Assembly (NCBI GenBank): GCA_945271245.1
Contig: CALYPF010000025.1
Location: 1-34,039 of the forward strand
Reading direction: 5' to 3'
Length of the DNA: 34,039 bases
From: an uncultured Enterobacteriaceae bacterium
Lineage (GTDB): Bacteria; Pseudomonadota; Gammaproteobacteria; Enterobacterales; Enterobacteriaceae
Part shown: in pieces, positions 21,156-30,957 of the stretch
Numbering within the stretch: the first letter of the stretch is position 1
Layout: the number at the start of each line of letters is the position of its first letter
Translations under genes and position numbers: made by a program
Notes under the pieces: model-generated
What the model saw: the letters and a program-made list of their open reading frames with translations, nothing else
The model's database searches: none
Told to the model about the DNA's origin: nothing

Positions 21156-21782
21156 ATGTCTGACGCTGAGATATCACCCATTGCATTTTGGGAAGATCAT
21201 TATCAGGCGATGTCCCCTTTAACGAATGGGATCCCCGGAAAAATTCTGGTGCGTTTTACCGAACATCTGTCACCAGGCAAGGCGCTGGAGCTTGGCTGCG
21301 GGCGCGGGGACGATGCCGTATGGCTCGCCAAAAAAGGCTGGCAAGTTACCGCACTAGACTTATCCTCCAGGGCCCTGGAATACGCTCGCGCAAACGCCAG
21401 TCGCGCCGGGGTCGATGGGAACATCGCTTTTACACAACACGACCTGACGCAAAGCTTCCCACAGGGGCAATACGATCTCATCGTCGCCTCTTTCCTTGAA
21501 TCTCCTTTGACTTTCGATCGCTTCACCATTTTCCGCGCGGCATTTGATCGCATCGCACCGGGAGGTATGTTACTTATCACCTCACATGCGAAGCCGCCAT
21601 GCTGGGGAAAACATGCCGATCGTCCTTTTTTGTCTGCCAAAGAGGCTTTCTCGCAGCTAGAGCCGGTCCCTGAAGGATGGGAAATCGTTTTCTGCGATGA
21701 TGTTTCCCGCGTAATGAAAGGGCCGCAGGGTCAGGAAAGCGACGTATCGGATTCGGTGATTGCGCTACGTCGTGCCGTATAA
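21156..21782 (+). CDS. Class I SAM-dependent methyltransferase
   Basis: A 208-residue single-domain methyltransferase (Methyltransf_11/25, TehB-like fold). Motif I 'ALELGCGRGDDAVWLA' (43–58) binds SAM. The acidic end of strand β2 is 'VTALDLS' (64–70), motif II/post is 'FTQHDLTQ' (92–99), and 'FDRIAPGGMLLITSHA' (130–145) is the usual β5 region. The acceptor cannot be told from sequence: small molecules, metalloids and tellurite-type substrates are all used by this fold. The ATG has a strong AGGAGA ribosome site. It is divergent from the Rrf2 regulator across 132 bases, a typical regulator–target arrangement. A GC-rich hairpin follows the gene. Confidence 0.88.
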   Translation: MSDAEISPIAFWEDHYQAMSPLTNGIPGKILVRFTEHLSPGKALELGCGRGDDAVWLAKKGWQVTALDLSSRALEYARANASRAGVDGNIAFTQHDLTQSFPQGQYDLIVASFLESPLTFDRFTIFRAAFDRIAPGGMLLITSHAKPPCWGKHADRPFLSAKEAFSQLEPVPEGWEIVFCDDVSRVMKGPQGQESDVSDSVIALRRAV

Positions 21783-21788
21783 AACATA

Positions 21789-21821
21789 GCGGCGGCTAAC
21801 ATAATACGTTTAGGCCGCCGC
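21789..21821. terminator. Putative bidirectional terminator between methyltransferase gene and ilvC
   Basis: GCGGCGGC (21789–21796) and GCCGCCGC (21814–21821) form a perfect 8-bp stem with a 17-base loop, between two convergent genes. The plus-strand tail ATTTAT is only weakly T-rich, so termination is plausible but not certain. Confidence 0.5.
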
Positions 21822-21900
21822 ATTTATAGAAATGTATCACATCGTAAAAGCACGCGACGCAAGTACCAATTCACACCCACACTCTCACCGGGCGCAGAAG

Positions 21901-23376
21901 TTAACCGGCCACCGCAATACGTTTCATATCCGTCATATAGCCGCGTAATTTCCGCCCAACCTGTTCGATAGCGTGTTCGCGGATAGCTTCGTTAACATCG
22001 CGCAATTGGGCATTGTCTACCGCCTTTTCAGGGAAAGCCTGTCCTAAATCCCCCTTTTGTAACGTGGTCATAAATTCTTTTAGTAGCGGAATACAGGCAT
22101 TCGAGAACAGATAATTTCCATACTCTGCGGTATCTGAAATAACCACGTTCATTTCATATAAGCGCTTACGGGCAATGGTATTCGCGATCAGCGGTAATTC
22201 ATGCAGCGATTCGTAATAAGCAGATTCTTCTATAATGCCCGAAGCAACCATAGTATCGAACGCCAGTTCAACGCCGGCTTTAACCATAGCAATCATCAGC
22301 ACGCCGTAATCAAAGTATTCCTGCTCTTCAATTTTATCCGCATACTGAGGCGCGTTTTCGAAGGCCGTTTTTCCCGTTTCTTCGCGCCACGTTAGCAGTT
22401 TTTTATCGTCATCTGCCCAATCCGCCATCATGCCGGAAGAAAATGCGCCGGAAATAATATCGTCCATATGCTTCTGAAACAGCGGCGTCATTATCGTTTT
22501 CAACTGTTCAGACAGCGCGTAGGCGCGCAGTTTGGCCGGGTTGGACAATCTGTCCATCATCAGAGTTATTCCGCCTTGCTTCAGGGCTTCGGTAACGGTT
22601 TCCCAGCCGTATTGAATAAACTTCTCCGCCCAGGCAGGGTCAGCGCCATCTGCAACCATTTTATCGAAGCACAGCAGCGAGCCGGTTTGCAGCATGCCGC
22701 ACAAGATTGTCTGCTCGCCCATCAAATCAGACTTCACTTCTGCAACGAATGAAGATTCAAGCACGCCGGCGCGATGGCCGCCGGTTGCTGCGGCCCAGGC
22801 TTTCGCAATCGCCATTCCTTCGCCGCGCGGATCGTTCTCCGGATGCACGGCAACCAGCGTCGGCACGCCAAATCCCCGTTTATATTCTTCACGAACTTCC
22901 GTTCCCGGGCATTTTGGCGCTACCATCACGACCGTAATATCCTTACGAATTTGCTCACCGACTTCGACAATATTGAAGCCATGGGAATAGCCCAGCGCCG
23001 CACCATCTTTCATCATCGGCTGTACGGTTTTCACCACGTCGGAGTGCTGTTTGTCCGGCGTCAGGTTGACAACCAAATCCGCCTGCGGGATCAGTTCTTC
23101 ATAAGTGCCCACCCGAAACCCGTTTTCCGTCGCTTTCCGCCAGGACGCGCGTTTTTCCGCAATCGCTTCTGCCCGCAGCGCGTAAGCGATATCCAGGCCG
23201 GAGTCGCGCATATTCAATCCCTGATTTAGCCCCTGGGCGCCACAGCCAACAATGACTACTTTTTTCCCTTTAAGGTAATTGGCGCCGTCGGCAAATTCCT
23301 CGCGCCCCATAAAGCGACACTTCCCTAATTGCGCCAACTGTTGGCGCAAATTCAGCGTATTAAAGTAGTTAGCCAT
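21901..23376 (-). CDS. ilvC: Ketol-acid reductoisomerase (class II, long form)
   Basis: A 491-residue NADPH-dependent enzyme that isomerises and reduces acetolactate and acetohydroxybutyrate in valine/isoleucine synthesis. The length and duplicated C-terminal knotted domain are those of the long enterobacterial form. '[20 protein letters not shown]' is the Rossmann nucleotide site, '[16 protein letters not shown]' the NADPH-specificity loop, and '[14 protein letters not shown]' carries metal-binding acidic residues. I chose the ATG at 23374–23376 with a GGAG Shine-Dalgarno at 6 bases, giving the E. coli length and '[14 protein letters not shown]'. The open frame extends 81 bases further upstream through the ilvY–ilvC regulatory region. 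Expression is expected to be induced by its own substrates through IlvY. Confidence 0.98.
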   Translation of the reverse strand: MANYFNTLNLRQQLAQLGKCRFMGREEFADGANYLKGKKVVIVGCGAQGLNQGLNMRDSGLDIAYALRAEAIAEKRASWRKATENGFRVGTYEELIPQADLVVNLTPDKQHSDVVKTVQPMMKDGAALGYSHGFNIVEVGEQIRKDITVVMVAPKCPGTEVREEYKRGFGVPTLVAVHPENDPRGEGMAIAKAWAAATGGHRAGVLESSFVAEVKSDLMGEQTILCGMLQTGSLLCFDKMVADGADPAWAEKFIQYGWETVTEALKQGGITLMMDRLSNPAKLRAYALSEQLKTIMTPLFQKHMDDIISGAFSSGMMADWADDDKKLLTWREETGKTAFENAPQYADKIEEQEYFDYGVLMIAMVKAGVELAFDTMVASGIIEESAYYESLHELPLIANTIARKRLYEMNVVISDTAEYGNYLFSNACIPLLKEFMTTLQKGDLGQAFPEKAVDNAQLRDVNEAIREHAIEQVGRKLRGYMTDMKRIAVAG

Positions 23377-23498
23377 GTCATACTCCGTCGATGTTGTGTG
23401 ATGCCTGTTATTTTTCTGGCCTTTGCGCGAAGCGGTTAAACAACCTGAATGACTCACCCGCCGCTTGCCCGTTGAGATTCACTATATGACAGGAAATA

Positions 23499-23547
23499 CG
23501 TTGCTGAAATTGATATATTAACAACATTACGTTGCATTTTCCGCAAC
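23499..23547. promoter_or_regulatory. IlvY operator region in the ilvC–ilvY intergenic space
   Basis: GTTGC (23531–23535) and GCAAC (23543–23547) form a dyad of the TTGC-N-GCAA type 24 bases before the ilvY start. An adjacent looser pair, CGTTG (23499–23503) and the CAAC of AACAAC (ending about 23524), lies on the ilvC side. Two tandem operators between divergent ilvY and ilvC are known in E. coli. The sites here are assigned by position and symmetry. Confidence 0.6.
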
Positions 23548-23570
23548 GCATGTAAGAGGGCTTCATCACC

Positions 23571-24464
23571 GTGGATTTTCGCGACCTAAAAACATTTATA
23601 CATCTGGCCGAAAGCCGCCATTTTGGCCGTAGCGCCAGGGCCATGCACGTCAGCCCTTCCACGCTCTCCCGGCAAATTCAGCGCCTGGAAGAGGATTTAG
23701 GGCAGGCCTTATTTATTCGCGATAACCGGACCGTCACGTTGACGGAGGCAGGCGAGGAGCTGCGAATGTTCGCTCAGCGAACGCTATTGCAATACCAGCA
23801 ATTGCGCCACACTATCGATCAACAGGGCCCTTCACTGCTTGGCGAATTGCATCTGTTCTGCTCTGTGACTGCCGCCTATAGCCACCTGCCGCCCATCCTC
23901 GATCGTTTCCGCGCTGAACATCCGCTGGTTGAGATAAAACTCACCACGGGGGATGCGGCCGATGCCGTAGAGAAAGCGCTGTCGGGGGAAGCCGATTTAG
24001 CTATCGCCGGCAAGCCCGAGGCGCTGCCCGCTGCGGTCGCCTTTTCCACGCTGGACTATCTGCCGATTGCCATGATTGCGCCCGCGCTTCCCTGCCCGGT
24101 GCGCACGCAGGTCAGTCAGGCATCCCCGAGCTGGGAAGAAATCCCGTTTATTTTGCCCGATCAGGGGCCAGTCAGGCGGCGGATTGAGTTATGGTTCCGG
24201 CGCCAGAAAATCAGTAATCCCATTATTTATGCCACGGTCGGCGGACACGAAGCCATGGTCTCTATGGTCGCACTCGGCTGCGGCGTTGCTCTCATTCCTG
24301 AAGTTGTACTGGAAAATAGCCCTGAACCGGTGCGTAATCGTATCCAGATAATGGAGCGCAGCGATGATAAAACGCCGTTCGAACTCGGCGTTTGCGCACA
24401 AAAAAAGCGGCTGCATGAGCCGCTAATTAATGCCTTCTGGAAACTATTACCCGGGCAACGCTAA
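23571..24464 (+). CDS. ilvY: LysR-type activator IlvY
   Basis: A 297-residue LysR-type transcriptional regulator, the E. coli IlvY length. It activates the divergent ilvC when acetolactate or acetohydroxybutyrate is bound and represses itself. The N-terminal HTH is 'FGRSARAMHVSPSTLSRQIQRLEEDLGQALF' in two blocks (about 18–48), followed by a linker helix and a periplasmic-binding-protein-like effector domain ('PLVEIKLTTGDAADAVEKAL', 'HEAMVSMVALGCGVALIPEV'). The start is a GTG at 23571 with AGAGGG about 11 bases upstream. The gene is convergent with ilvA, with the two 3' ends overlapping by four bases (24461–24464). Confidence 0.96.
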   Translation: MDFRDLKTFIHLAESRHFGRSARAMHVSPSTLSRQIQRLEEDLGQALFIRDNRTVTLTEAGEELRMFAQRTLLQYQQLRHTIDQQGPSLLGELHLFCSVTAAYSHLPPILDRFRAEHPLVEIKLTTGDAADAVEKALSGEADLAIAGKPEALPAAVAFSTLDYLPIAMIAPALPCPVRTQVSQASPSWEEIPFILPDQGPVRRRIELWFRRQKISNPIIYATVGGHEAMVSMVALGCGVALIPEVVLENSPEPVRNRIQIMERSDDKTPFELGVCAQKKRLHEPLINAFWKLLPGQR

Positions 24465-26005
24465 CCGGCCAAAAAGAAACGAAATGCCGGGTTATCCGTT
24501 TCATCATGACACTCATAGCCCAGTTCATGCAGGCGCGTATCAAAATTCGGCTCGTGCTGTTCCAGTTCGAATGCCGCGAGAACGCGCCCGTAATCGGTGC
24601 CGTGGCTCCGATAGTGGAACAGTGAAATATTCCAGTGCGTACCCAGCGTTTGAAGGAATTTCAGCAGCGCCCCCGGCGCTTCCGGGAATTCAAAACTGTA
24701 TAAACGCTCGCGTAGCGCACGCGAAGGACGCCCGCCCACCATATAGCGCACATGCAGCTTGGCCATCTCATCATCAGAGAGATCGACCACGCCATAACCC
24801 CGATCCGTTAAGAGCTGAATGATCTCCCGCCGTTCTTCAAAACCGCGGCTCAGGCGCACCCCAACAAAAATACAGGCGGAACGGCTGTCAGCTAAACGAT
24901 AATTAAACTCCGTGATCGCCCGGCCGCCTAATTGCTGACAAAAAGTGAGAAAGCTGCCTTTCTCTTCAGGAATAGTCACCGCCAGCAGCGCTTCACGCTG
25001 CTCCCCCAGTTCACACCGCTCGGACACATAGCGCAAACCGTGGAAGTTAACGTTAGCGCCGGAAAGCACGTGCGCCAGCCGCTCGCCGCGAATAGCGTGC
25101 TGCTGGATATATTTTTTCATTCCCGCCAGCGCCAGCGCACCGGACGGTTCTGCAACGGCGCGCACATCGTCGAACAAATCTTTCATGGCGGCGCAAATCG
25201 CATCGCTGTCCACGGTGACAATATCGTCAATATGCGCCTGACATAAACGGAACGTCTCATCGCCGATACGTTTGACCGCCACGCCTTCGGCAAACAGGCC
25301 TACGCGCGGTAAATCAACGGGCTGCCCCGCCTCCAGCGCTGCGCGCAGGCAGGCGGCATCTTCGGCTTCTACGGCAATCACTTTAATTTGCGGCATAAGC
25401 TGCTTGATGAGCACGGCCACGCCAGCCGCCAGGCCACCGCCACCGACCGGCACAAAAATCCTGTCGATATGAGCATCCTGCTGCAACAACTCCAGCGCCA
25501 GGGTGCCTTGCCCGGCGATAACGGCCGGATGATCGAACGGGGGAACATAGGTGTACCCCTGTTGTTCAGCCAACGCGATGGCTTTCGCCTTGGCCTCGTC
25601 GAAATTGTTCCCGTATAGCAGTACTTCTGCACCAAAGCCGCGAACGGCATCCACCTTAATATCCGGTGTGGTAACGGGCATAACTATCAGCGCCTGAATT
25701 TGTAAGCGCTGCGCGGAAAGCGCCACGCCCTGGGCGTGGTTCCCCGCTGAAGCGGTAATGACGCCGTGGGCTTTTTGCTCCGCCGTAAGCCCCGCTATCA
25801 TCGCGTAAGCGCCGCGCAGTTTGAAGCTGTGTACCGGCTGGCGGTCTTCACGCTTCACCAGGATGACGTTATCCAGGCGCGCAGACAGCTTGCCCATCGT
25901 CTGCAGCGGCGTTTTCTGGACCACTTCATAGACCGGCGAGCGCAGGATCGCCCGTAGATATTCCGCGCCACTCAGCGCGTCTGCGCTACGTTGGGTCGCT
26001 GGCAT
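24461..26005 (-). CDS. ilvA: Threonine deaminase (biosynthetic, IlvA)
   Basis: A 514-residue PLP enzyme converting threonine to 2-oxobutanoate, the committed step of isoleucine synthesis. It is identical in length to E. coli IlvA. The PLP lysine is K62 in 'HSFKLRGAYAM', the phosphate-binding glycine loop is 'VPVGGGGLAAGV', and the substrate loop is 'SAGNHAQGVA'. The C-terminal third contains two ACT-like regulatory domains ('LLAVTIPEEKGSFLTFC', 'LYSFEFPEAPGALLKFL') responsible for isoleucine inhibition and valine activation. The ATG is 3 bases after the ilvD stop. It is the last gene of the ilvGMEDA operon and overlaps the 3' end of convergent ilvY. Confidence 0.98.
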   Translation of the reverse strand: MPATQRSADALSGAEYLRAILRSPVYEVVQKTPLQTMGKLSARLDNVILVKREDRQPVHSFKLRGAYAMIAGLTAEQKAHGVITASAGNHAQGVALSAQRLQIQALIVMPVTTPDIKVDAVRGFGAEVLLYGNNFDEAKAKAIALAEQQGYTYVPPFDHPAVIAGQGTLALELLQQDAHIDRIFVPVGGGGLAAGVAVLIKQLMPQIKVIAVEAEDAACLRAALEAGQPVDLPRVGLFAEGVAVKRIGDETFRLCQAHIDDIVTVDSDAICAAMKDLFDDVRAVAEPSGALALAGMKKYIQQHAIRGERLAHVLSGANVNFHGLRYVSERCELGEQREALLAVTIPEEKGSFLTFCQQLGGRAITEFNYRLADSRSACIFVGVRLSRGFEERREIIQLLTDRGYGVVDLSDDEMAKLHVRYMVGGRPSRALRERLYSFEFPEAPGALLKFLQTLGTHWNISLFHYRSHGTDYGRVLAAFELEQHEPNFDTRLHELGYECHDETDNPAFRFFLAG

Positions 26006-26008
26006 CGG

Positions 26009-27859
26009 TTATCCCCCCAGCTTGCTTTTATCACGCACGGCGCCCCGATCGGCGCTGGTGGCCAGGCTTGCGTAGGCGCGCAGTGCATAGGAAACTTCGC
26101 GCTGCCGGTTGCGCGGAGTCCAGGCGTCTGCGCCTCGCGCATCCTGTACTTCCCGCCGCGCGGCCAATTCACGGTCACTGACATCAAGCTGAATACTGCG
26201 CCCAGGGATATCGATAGTAATAACATCGCCATTTTCAATCAGGCCGATATTGCCGCCACTCGCCGCTTCCGGAGAAACATGCCCAATGGAAAGCCCTGAG
26301 GTGCCACCGGAAAAACGCCCATCGGTAATTAGCGCGCAGGATTTACCTAACCCCATCGACTTGAGAAAACTGGTGGGATACAGCATTTCCTGCATGCCAG
26401 GGCCGCCTTTCGGGCCTTCATAGCGAATAACCACGACATCGCCGGCGACCACTCCGCCGCCTAAAATCGCGTCTACTGCCTCTTCCTGGCTCTCAAAGAC
26501 TTTTGCCGCCCCTTTGAACGTCAGGTTTCCTTCGTCCACGCCGGCGGTTTTAACGATGCAGCCGTTTTCCGCAAAATTGCCGTACAGCACCGCCAGCCCG
26601 CCGTCCTGGCTATAGGCGTGCTCTCGGGAACGAATACATCCCTGCGCGCGATCGGTATCCAGAGCATCCCAGCGGCATGACTGGGAGAATGCCTGCGTCG
26701 TCCGGATCCCCGCAGGACCAGCGCTATACATTTGTTTCACGTCTTCATCTTGCGTCAGCATCACATCATACTGCGCCAGCGTCTGCACCAGCGTCAGCCC
26801 CAGCGCGTTCTTCACGTTACGGTTGAGCAATCCAGCGCGCTCCAGTTCGCCCAGGATAGCAATAACGCCGCCCGCCCGATGAACATCTTCCATATGATAT
26901 TTTTGCGTGCTGGGTGCGACCTTGCATAATTGCGGCACCCTGCGCGATAACCTATCAATATCGCTCATGGTAAAATCAATTTCCGCTTCCTGCGCGGCCG
27001 CCAGCAGATGCAGCACGGTGTTTGTCGATCCGCCCATCGCAATATCCAGCGTCATCGCATTTTCGAACGCCGCTTTATTCGCGATATTGCGCGGCAGCGC
27101 GCTGGCGTCATCTTGCTCGTAATACCGCTTTGTCAATTCAACGATGCGCTTTCCCGCATTGATAAACAGCGTCTTACGATCGGCGTGCGTTGCCAATAGC
27201 GAACCATTGCCCGGCTGCGATAACCCAAGCGCCTCAGTAAGGCAGTTCATGGAATTGGCGGTAAACATGCCGGAGCAGGAGCCGCAGGTTGGGCATGCGG
27301 AGCGCTCTATCTGCTCGCTCTGGCTATCTGAAACGTTCGGGTCGGCGCCCTGAATCATCGCATCCACCAGATCCAGCTTGATAATTTTATCGGAAAGTTT
27401 TGTTTTGCCGGCTTCCATGGGGCCGCCCGAGACAAAAATCACCGGGATATTCAACCGCAGCGCGGCCATAAGCATCCCTGGCGTAATTTTATCGCAGTTC
27501 GAAATGCATACCATCGCATCGGCGCAGTGCGCGTTGACCATGTATTCAACGGAGTCCGCGATTAGCTCACGCGAGGGCAGAGAATAGAGCATTCCGCCGT
27601 GTCCCATCGCAATACCATCATCAACCGCAATAGTATTGAATTCTTTTGCAACCCCGCCTGACGCCTCAATTTGCTCTGCCACCAGCTTCCCTAAATCGCG
27701 CAAATGTACGTGGCCGGGGACAAACTGCGTGAATGAGTTAACCACGGCGATAATCGGCTTCCCAAAATCATCATCCGTCATGCCAGTGGCGCGCCACAGC
27801 GCGCGGGCGCCCGCCATATTACGGCCGTGTGTCGTTGTCGCAGAACGGTACTTCGGCAT
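26009..27859 (-). CDS. ilvD: Dihydroxy-acid dehydratase
   Basis: A 616-residue Fe–S dehydratase (IlvD/Edd family), the E. coli length. It converts dihydroxyisovalerate and dihydroxymethylvalerate to the 2-oxo acids used by IlvE. Cluster-ligand and active-site regions are visible: '[15 protein letters not shown]', '[18 protein letters not shown]', '[12 protein letters not shown]' and '[20 protein letters not shown]'. I chose the ATG at 27857–27859 ('[17 protein letters not shown]'), which is the conserved N-terminus. The open frame extends 81 bases upstream into the ilvE–ilvD spacer, which holds a small CCAGCG/CGCTGG hairpin (27916–27935). Confidence 0.98.
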   Translation of the reverse strand: MPKYRSATTTHGRNMAGARALWRATGMTDDDFGKPIIAVVNSFTQFVPGHVHLRDLGKLVAEQIEASGGVAKEFNTIAVDDGIAMGHGGMLYSLPSRELIADSVEYMVNAHCADAMVCISNCDKITPGMLMAALRLNIPVIFVSGGPMEAGKTKLSDKIIKLDLVDAMIQGADPNVSDSQSEQIERSACPTCGSCSGMFTANSMNCLTEALGLSQPGNGSLLATHADRKTLFINAGKRIVELTKRYYEQDDASALPRNIANKAAFENAMTLDIAMGGSTNTVLHLLAAAQEAEIDFTMSDIDRLSRRVPQLCKVAPSTQKYHMEDVHRAGGVIAILGELERAGLLNRNVKNALGLTLVQTLAQYDVMLTQDEDVKQMYSAGPAGIRTTQAFSQSCRWDALDTDRAQGCIRSREHAYSQDGGLAVLYGNFAENGCIVKTAGVDEGNLTFKGAAKVFESQEEAVDAILGGGVVAGDVVVIRYEGPKGGPGMQEMLYPTSFLKSMGLGKSCALITDGRFSGGTSGLSIGHVSPEAASGGNIGLIENGDVITIDIPGRSIQLDVSDRELAARREVQDARGADAWTPRNRQREVSYALRAYASLATSADRGAVRDKSKLGG

Positions 27860-27965
27860 ACTTAACACTCCCAGTCTGTCTTGTTCTTTCTTATTTATCG
27901 TTGGCCTTTCAGGCACCAGCGGGAACGAGCGCTGGCGCAAGCAGGCAAGCGTTATAGTGCGCGTT

Positions 27966-28898
27966 TTAGGCAGGGTTCACGGGATCCAGCCAGCCCCATT
28001 TATCTTCTGTCTCACCGCTAAACAGGCCAAAGAATGCCTGTTGAATACGTTTAGTCACCGGGCCACAGCGCCCTTCTCCGACCTGAATGCCGTCAACGCT
28101 GCGTACCGGGGTAATTTCTGCGGCGGTCCCTGACATAAAGACTTCATCTGCCAGGTATAGCGATTCACGGGATAAGACCTGCTCACGAACTTCAATCCCG
28201 GCATTCTTCGCCAGTTTAATGATGGCGTCGCGCGTAATGCCCGGCAGAGCGGAAGAGGTAAACGGCGGCGTAAATAACACGCCGTCTTTAACTTCGAATA
28301 GATTTTCGCCTGCGCCTTCAGAGATATAGCCATGTACGTCCAGCGCGATACCCTCCTGGTAGCCGTGGCGCCGCGCTTCGCTACCGACTAACAGAGAAGA
28401 TAGATAATTTCCCCCCGCTTTTGCAGCGGTAGGGATAGTATTCGGCGCCGCGCGATTCCATGAGGAGACCATGGCATCAATGCCCTGATCTAACGCCTCT
28501 GCACCTAAATAGGCTCCCCACGGAAATGCGGCTATCATAATATCGGTGTTATAGCCTTCAGGCGGATTAACACCCATTCCGACGTCTCCCACAAAGACAA
28601 GCGGACGAATATAGGCGCTTGAAAGTTTGTTTTTACGCAGAACGTCACGGCAGGCTTCCATTAGCGCATCAACGCTTAACGCCACCGGGAAACGGTAAAT
28701 TTTGGCGGAATCATGCAGGCGCTGCATGTGTTCGCGATGGCGAAATACCACCGGTCCTTTATGAGAGTCATAGCAGCGAATACCTTCAAATACCGACGTA
28801 CCGTAATGCAGGGCGTGCGACATAACGTGAACTTTCGCCTCCGCCCACGGCACCATCTCACCATTGAACCAGATGTAGTCAGCTTTCTTCGTCGTCAT
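27966..28898 (-). CDS. ilvE: Branched-chain amino acid aminotransferase IlvE
   Basis: A 310-residue class IV (fold type IV) PLP transaminase (E. coli IlvE 309). It makes leucine, isoleucine and valine from their 2-oxo acids with glutamate. The PLP lysine is K160 in '[14 protein letters not shown]'. '[16 protein letters not shown]' (30–43) and '[14 protein letters not shown]' are family signatures, and '[16 protein letters not shown]' binds the cofactor phosphate. The C-terminus ends '[10 protein letters not shown]'. It starts 18 bases after ilvM. Confidence 0.98.
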   Translation of the reverse strand: MTTKKADYIWFNGEMVPWAEAKVHVMSHALHYGTSVFEGIRCYDSHKGPVVFRHREHMQRLHDSAKIYRFPVALSVDALMEACRDVLRKNKLSSAYIRPLVFVGDVGMGVNPPEGYNTDIMIAAFPWGAYLGAEALDQGIDAMVSSWNRAAPNTIPTAAKAGGNYLSSLLVGSEARRHGYQEGIALDVHGYISEGAGENLFEVKDGVLFTPPFTSSALPGITRDAIIKLAKNAGIEVREQVLSRESLYLADEVFMSGTAAEITPVRSVDGIQVGEGRCGPVTKRIQQAFFGLFSGETEDKWGWLDPVNPA

Positions 28899-28916
28899 TA
28901 CTCTCTTCCTTTGCGC

Positions 28917-29174
28917 TCAGGCGCGAATTTGTTGTGATGTGGATTGGTGAATCTCAACGCAGGCGACATCCACCAGTTTATTTAATTGCGTAAACAGTAG
29001 TTCTACCGGCCGCTGGCTGGCAATGGTTAACGCAATGTTTATGTCTCCGGGGTTGCCGGCAGCCTCCATATTCATGGCGCAAATATGAAAACCACGGTGG
29101 CGGATTACGCGTATTACCCGCTCCAGCGTTTCAGGGCGTGAACGCGCCTGCACGGCAAGTTGATGTTGTATCAT
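28917..29174 (-). CDS. ilvM: Acetolactate synthase II small (regulatory) subunit IlvM
   Basis: An 85-residue ACT-domain protein (E. coli IlvM 87) that pairs with IlvG to form acetohydroxyacid synthase II. The core '[24 protein letters not shown]' region and '[17 protein letters not shown]' match the family. It lacks the second domain of the IlvN/IlvH subunits, in keeping with the valine insensitivity of this isozyme. The start overlaps the ilvG stop by four bases. Two residues are missing near the C-terminus compared with E. coli. Confidence 0.97.
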   Translation of the reverse strand: MIQHQLAVQARSRPETLERVIRVIRHRGFHICAMNMEAAGNPGDINIALTIASQRPVELLFTQLNKLVDVACVEIHQSTSQQIRA

Positions 29175-30817
29175 GAAACTTTCTCCAGCATTTGTGAGTT
29201 GCTAGCGCCGGGAGGCACCAGAGGCCAAACGTTTTCAAGCGCATCAATCGAGACGTGAAGCAAATAGGGGCCGGGGCTGTTCAGCATGGTATTAAGCGCT
29301 GCATCAACCTGATCTTTGCGGGTAATACGCTGGCCCGGTATATCAAACGCGCTGGCCAGCGTGAGGAAGTCGGGATTATCAGAGAGGTTGGTTTCACTGT
29401 AGCGCTCACTGAAAAAAAGCTGCTGCCACTGGCGTACCATCCCCAGCCGCTGGTTGTCCAGCAGCACGATTTTCAACGGCAGGCGTCGACGTTTTACCGT
29501 CCCTAACTCCTGGATGTTCATCATGAATGAGCCATCGCCGGAAACACAAATAACGATATCCTCTGGCCGCGCTACCTGAGCGCCAACGGCCGCAGGCAAC
29601 CCAAACCCCATCGTGCCCAAACCGCTGGAGGTGATAAAGTTTTCCGGGCGACTAAATGACATGTGCTGCGCCGCCCACATTTGGTGCTGTCCGACATCCG
29701 TTGTCACTACGCTATTAGCAGGTTTCTTTTCTGAAAGTTGCTTCAGTAATAATGGGGCATAGATAGCCTCGCCGGGATGGTCGTAACGCCAGGCGTGCTC
29801 AGCCTTCAGCGCGCGAATTTCAGCGCGCCATTCATCAATTGCCAGCGCCTGCTGCAAGGCTGGTAAGATGCGATTTATATCTCCCGGCAAAGCAATGTGC
29901 GCCTGGCGCAGTTTATTCATTTCTGCAGGATCGATATCCAAATGAATGACGCGGGCATTTGGGGCAAAAGTGTTCAGCTTGCCGGTAACGCGATCGTCAA
30001 ACCGCGCGCCGATAGCAAACAATAAATCACACTGTTGAACTGCCAGATTGCCTGCCCGGTTACCGTGCATCCCGAGCATTCCCAGGTAATGAGGGTCCTG
30101 AGCGTCTACGCATCCCAGCCCTTTCAGCGTACATACGGAGGGAATCTTCGTTGCCGCAATAAATTCGTGCAGCGCGGGGACGGCATGCGCCATCCCTACT
30201 CCACCGCCGATGTACAGCACGGGTTTTTTAGAAGCAAAGAGCATTTCCCTTGCCTGGCGCATCGTCGGGAGCGGCAGGTCTGCGGCGTCTTTTACCGCGC
30301 TCAAAAACGGTTCTGGCTCCCCTTCTGTCAGTTGAATATCTTTGGGAATATCAATCAAAACCGGTCCAGGTCGGCCAGTTCCCGCAATCTCAAAGGCTTC
30401 TGCGATAATTTGCGGCAACTCGTCCAGCGACTGAACTAAAAAACTATGTTTGGTACAGGCCAGCGATAATCCCAATACATCAATTTCTTGAAAGGCATCA
30501 GTGCCCATCAAGGGAGCGGCTACCTGGCCGGTGATAGCCACCACCGGTACGGAGTCCAGTAATGCATCTGCCAACCCGGTCAGTAGATTTGTCGCCCCCG
30601 GGCCGGAGGTCGCAATACATACTCCCGTACTTCCCGTTGCGCGCGCATAGCCAATTGCAGCCATTGCCGCGCCTTGCTCATGTCGGCACAGTAGATGTTC
30701 AACGCCGCCGTCATACAGTGCATCGTAGACCGGCATTATTGCTCCACCAGGATATCCAAATACTGTTTTAACACCCTGCGTTCGCAACGCATGAACTACC
30801 CACTGTGCCCCATTCAT
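29171..30817 (-). CDS. ilvG: Acetolactate synthase II large subunit IlvG (intact)
   Basis: A 548-residue ThDP-, FAD- and Mg2+-dependent synthase making acetolactate and acetohydroxybutyrate from pyruvate. It has the N-terminal '[16 protein letters not shown]' (catalytic Glu in '[18 protein letters not shown]'), the FAD-region '[20 protein letters not shown]', and the ThDP motif '[16 protein letters not shown]'. The frame is uninterrupted through the whole gene, so this strain should have a working valine-resistant isozyme, unlike E. coli K-12, whose ilvG is frameshifted. The ATG at 30815–30817 has GGAGAAATAACT upstream. It is the first structural gene after the attenuator. Confidence 0.98.
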   Translation of the reverse strand: MNGAQWVVHALRTQGVKTVFGYPGGAIMPVYDALYDGGVEHLLCRHEQGAAMAAIGYARATGSTGVCIATSGPGATNLLTGLADALLDSVPVVAITGQVAAPLMGTDAFQEIDVLGLSLACTKHSFLVQSLDELPQIIAEAFEIAGTGRPGPVLIDIPKDIQLTEGEPEPFLSAVKDAADLPLPTMRQAREMLFASKKPVLYIGGGVGMAHAVPALHEFIAATKIPSVCTLKGLGCVDAQDPHYLGMLGMHGNRAGNLAVQQCDLLFAIGARFDDRVTGKLNTFAPNARVIHLDIDPAEMNKLRQAHIALPGDINRILPALQQALAIDEWRAEIRALKAEHAWRYDHPGEAIYAPLLLKQLSEKKPANSVVTTDVGQHQMWAAQHMSFSRPENFITSSGLGTMGFGLPAAVGAQVARPEDIVICVSGDGSFMMNIQELGTVKRRRLPLKIVLLDNQRLGMVRQWQQLFFSERYSETNLSDNPDFLTLASAFDIPGQRITRKDQVDAALNTMLNSPGPYLLHVSIDALENVWPLVPPGASNSQMLEKVS

Positions 30818-30903
30818 AGTTATTTCTCCGATCGTCTGTTCGATAAACAGGATTTTGTGCTACTGCTCATTCTCTGCTCACCTCATCGCATAACACTGAC
30901 CAA

Positions 30904-30938
30904 TAAAAAACCCCCGGACCTGGCGGTGCGGGGGTTTT
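30904..30938 (-). terminator. ilvGMEDA attenuator
   Basis: On the minus strand CCCCCG (30929–30934 as read on the other strand) pairs with CGGGGG (30911–30916) around a GC-rich loop, and six T residues follow (30905–30910). It lies about 20 bases after the ilvL stop and about 90 bases before ilvG, the position of the transcription attenuator of this operon. Confidence 0.92.
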
Positions 30939-30957
30939 GTCGATTCTGGCTTGATAT

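Noticed and set aside
23377-23457. N-terminal extension of IlvC by 27 residues
   Set aside because: It would cover the ilvY–ilvC regulatory region. The internal ATG with GGAG reproduces the conserved N-terminus.
24430-24822. 130-codon plus-strand ORF at the ilvY/ilvA junction
   Set aside because: It is antisense to the conserved ACT domains of IlvA and overlaps the end of ilvY in another frame.
30035-30439. 134-codon plus-strand ORF inside ilvG
   Set aside because: It is antisense to the conserved AHAS coding region, has no ribosome site and its composition is typical of a shadow frame.
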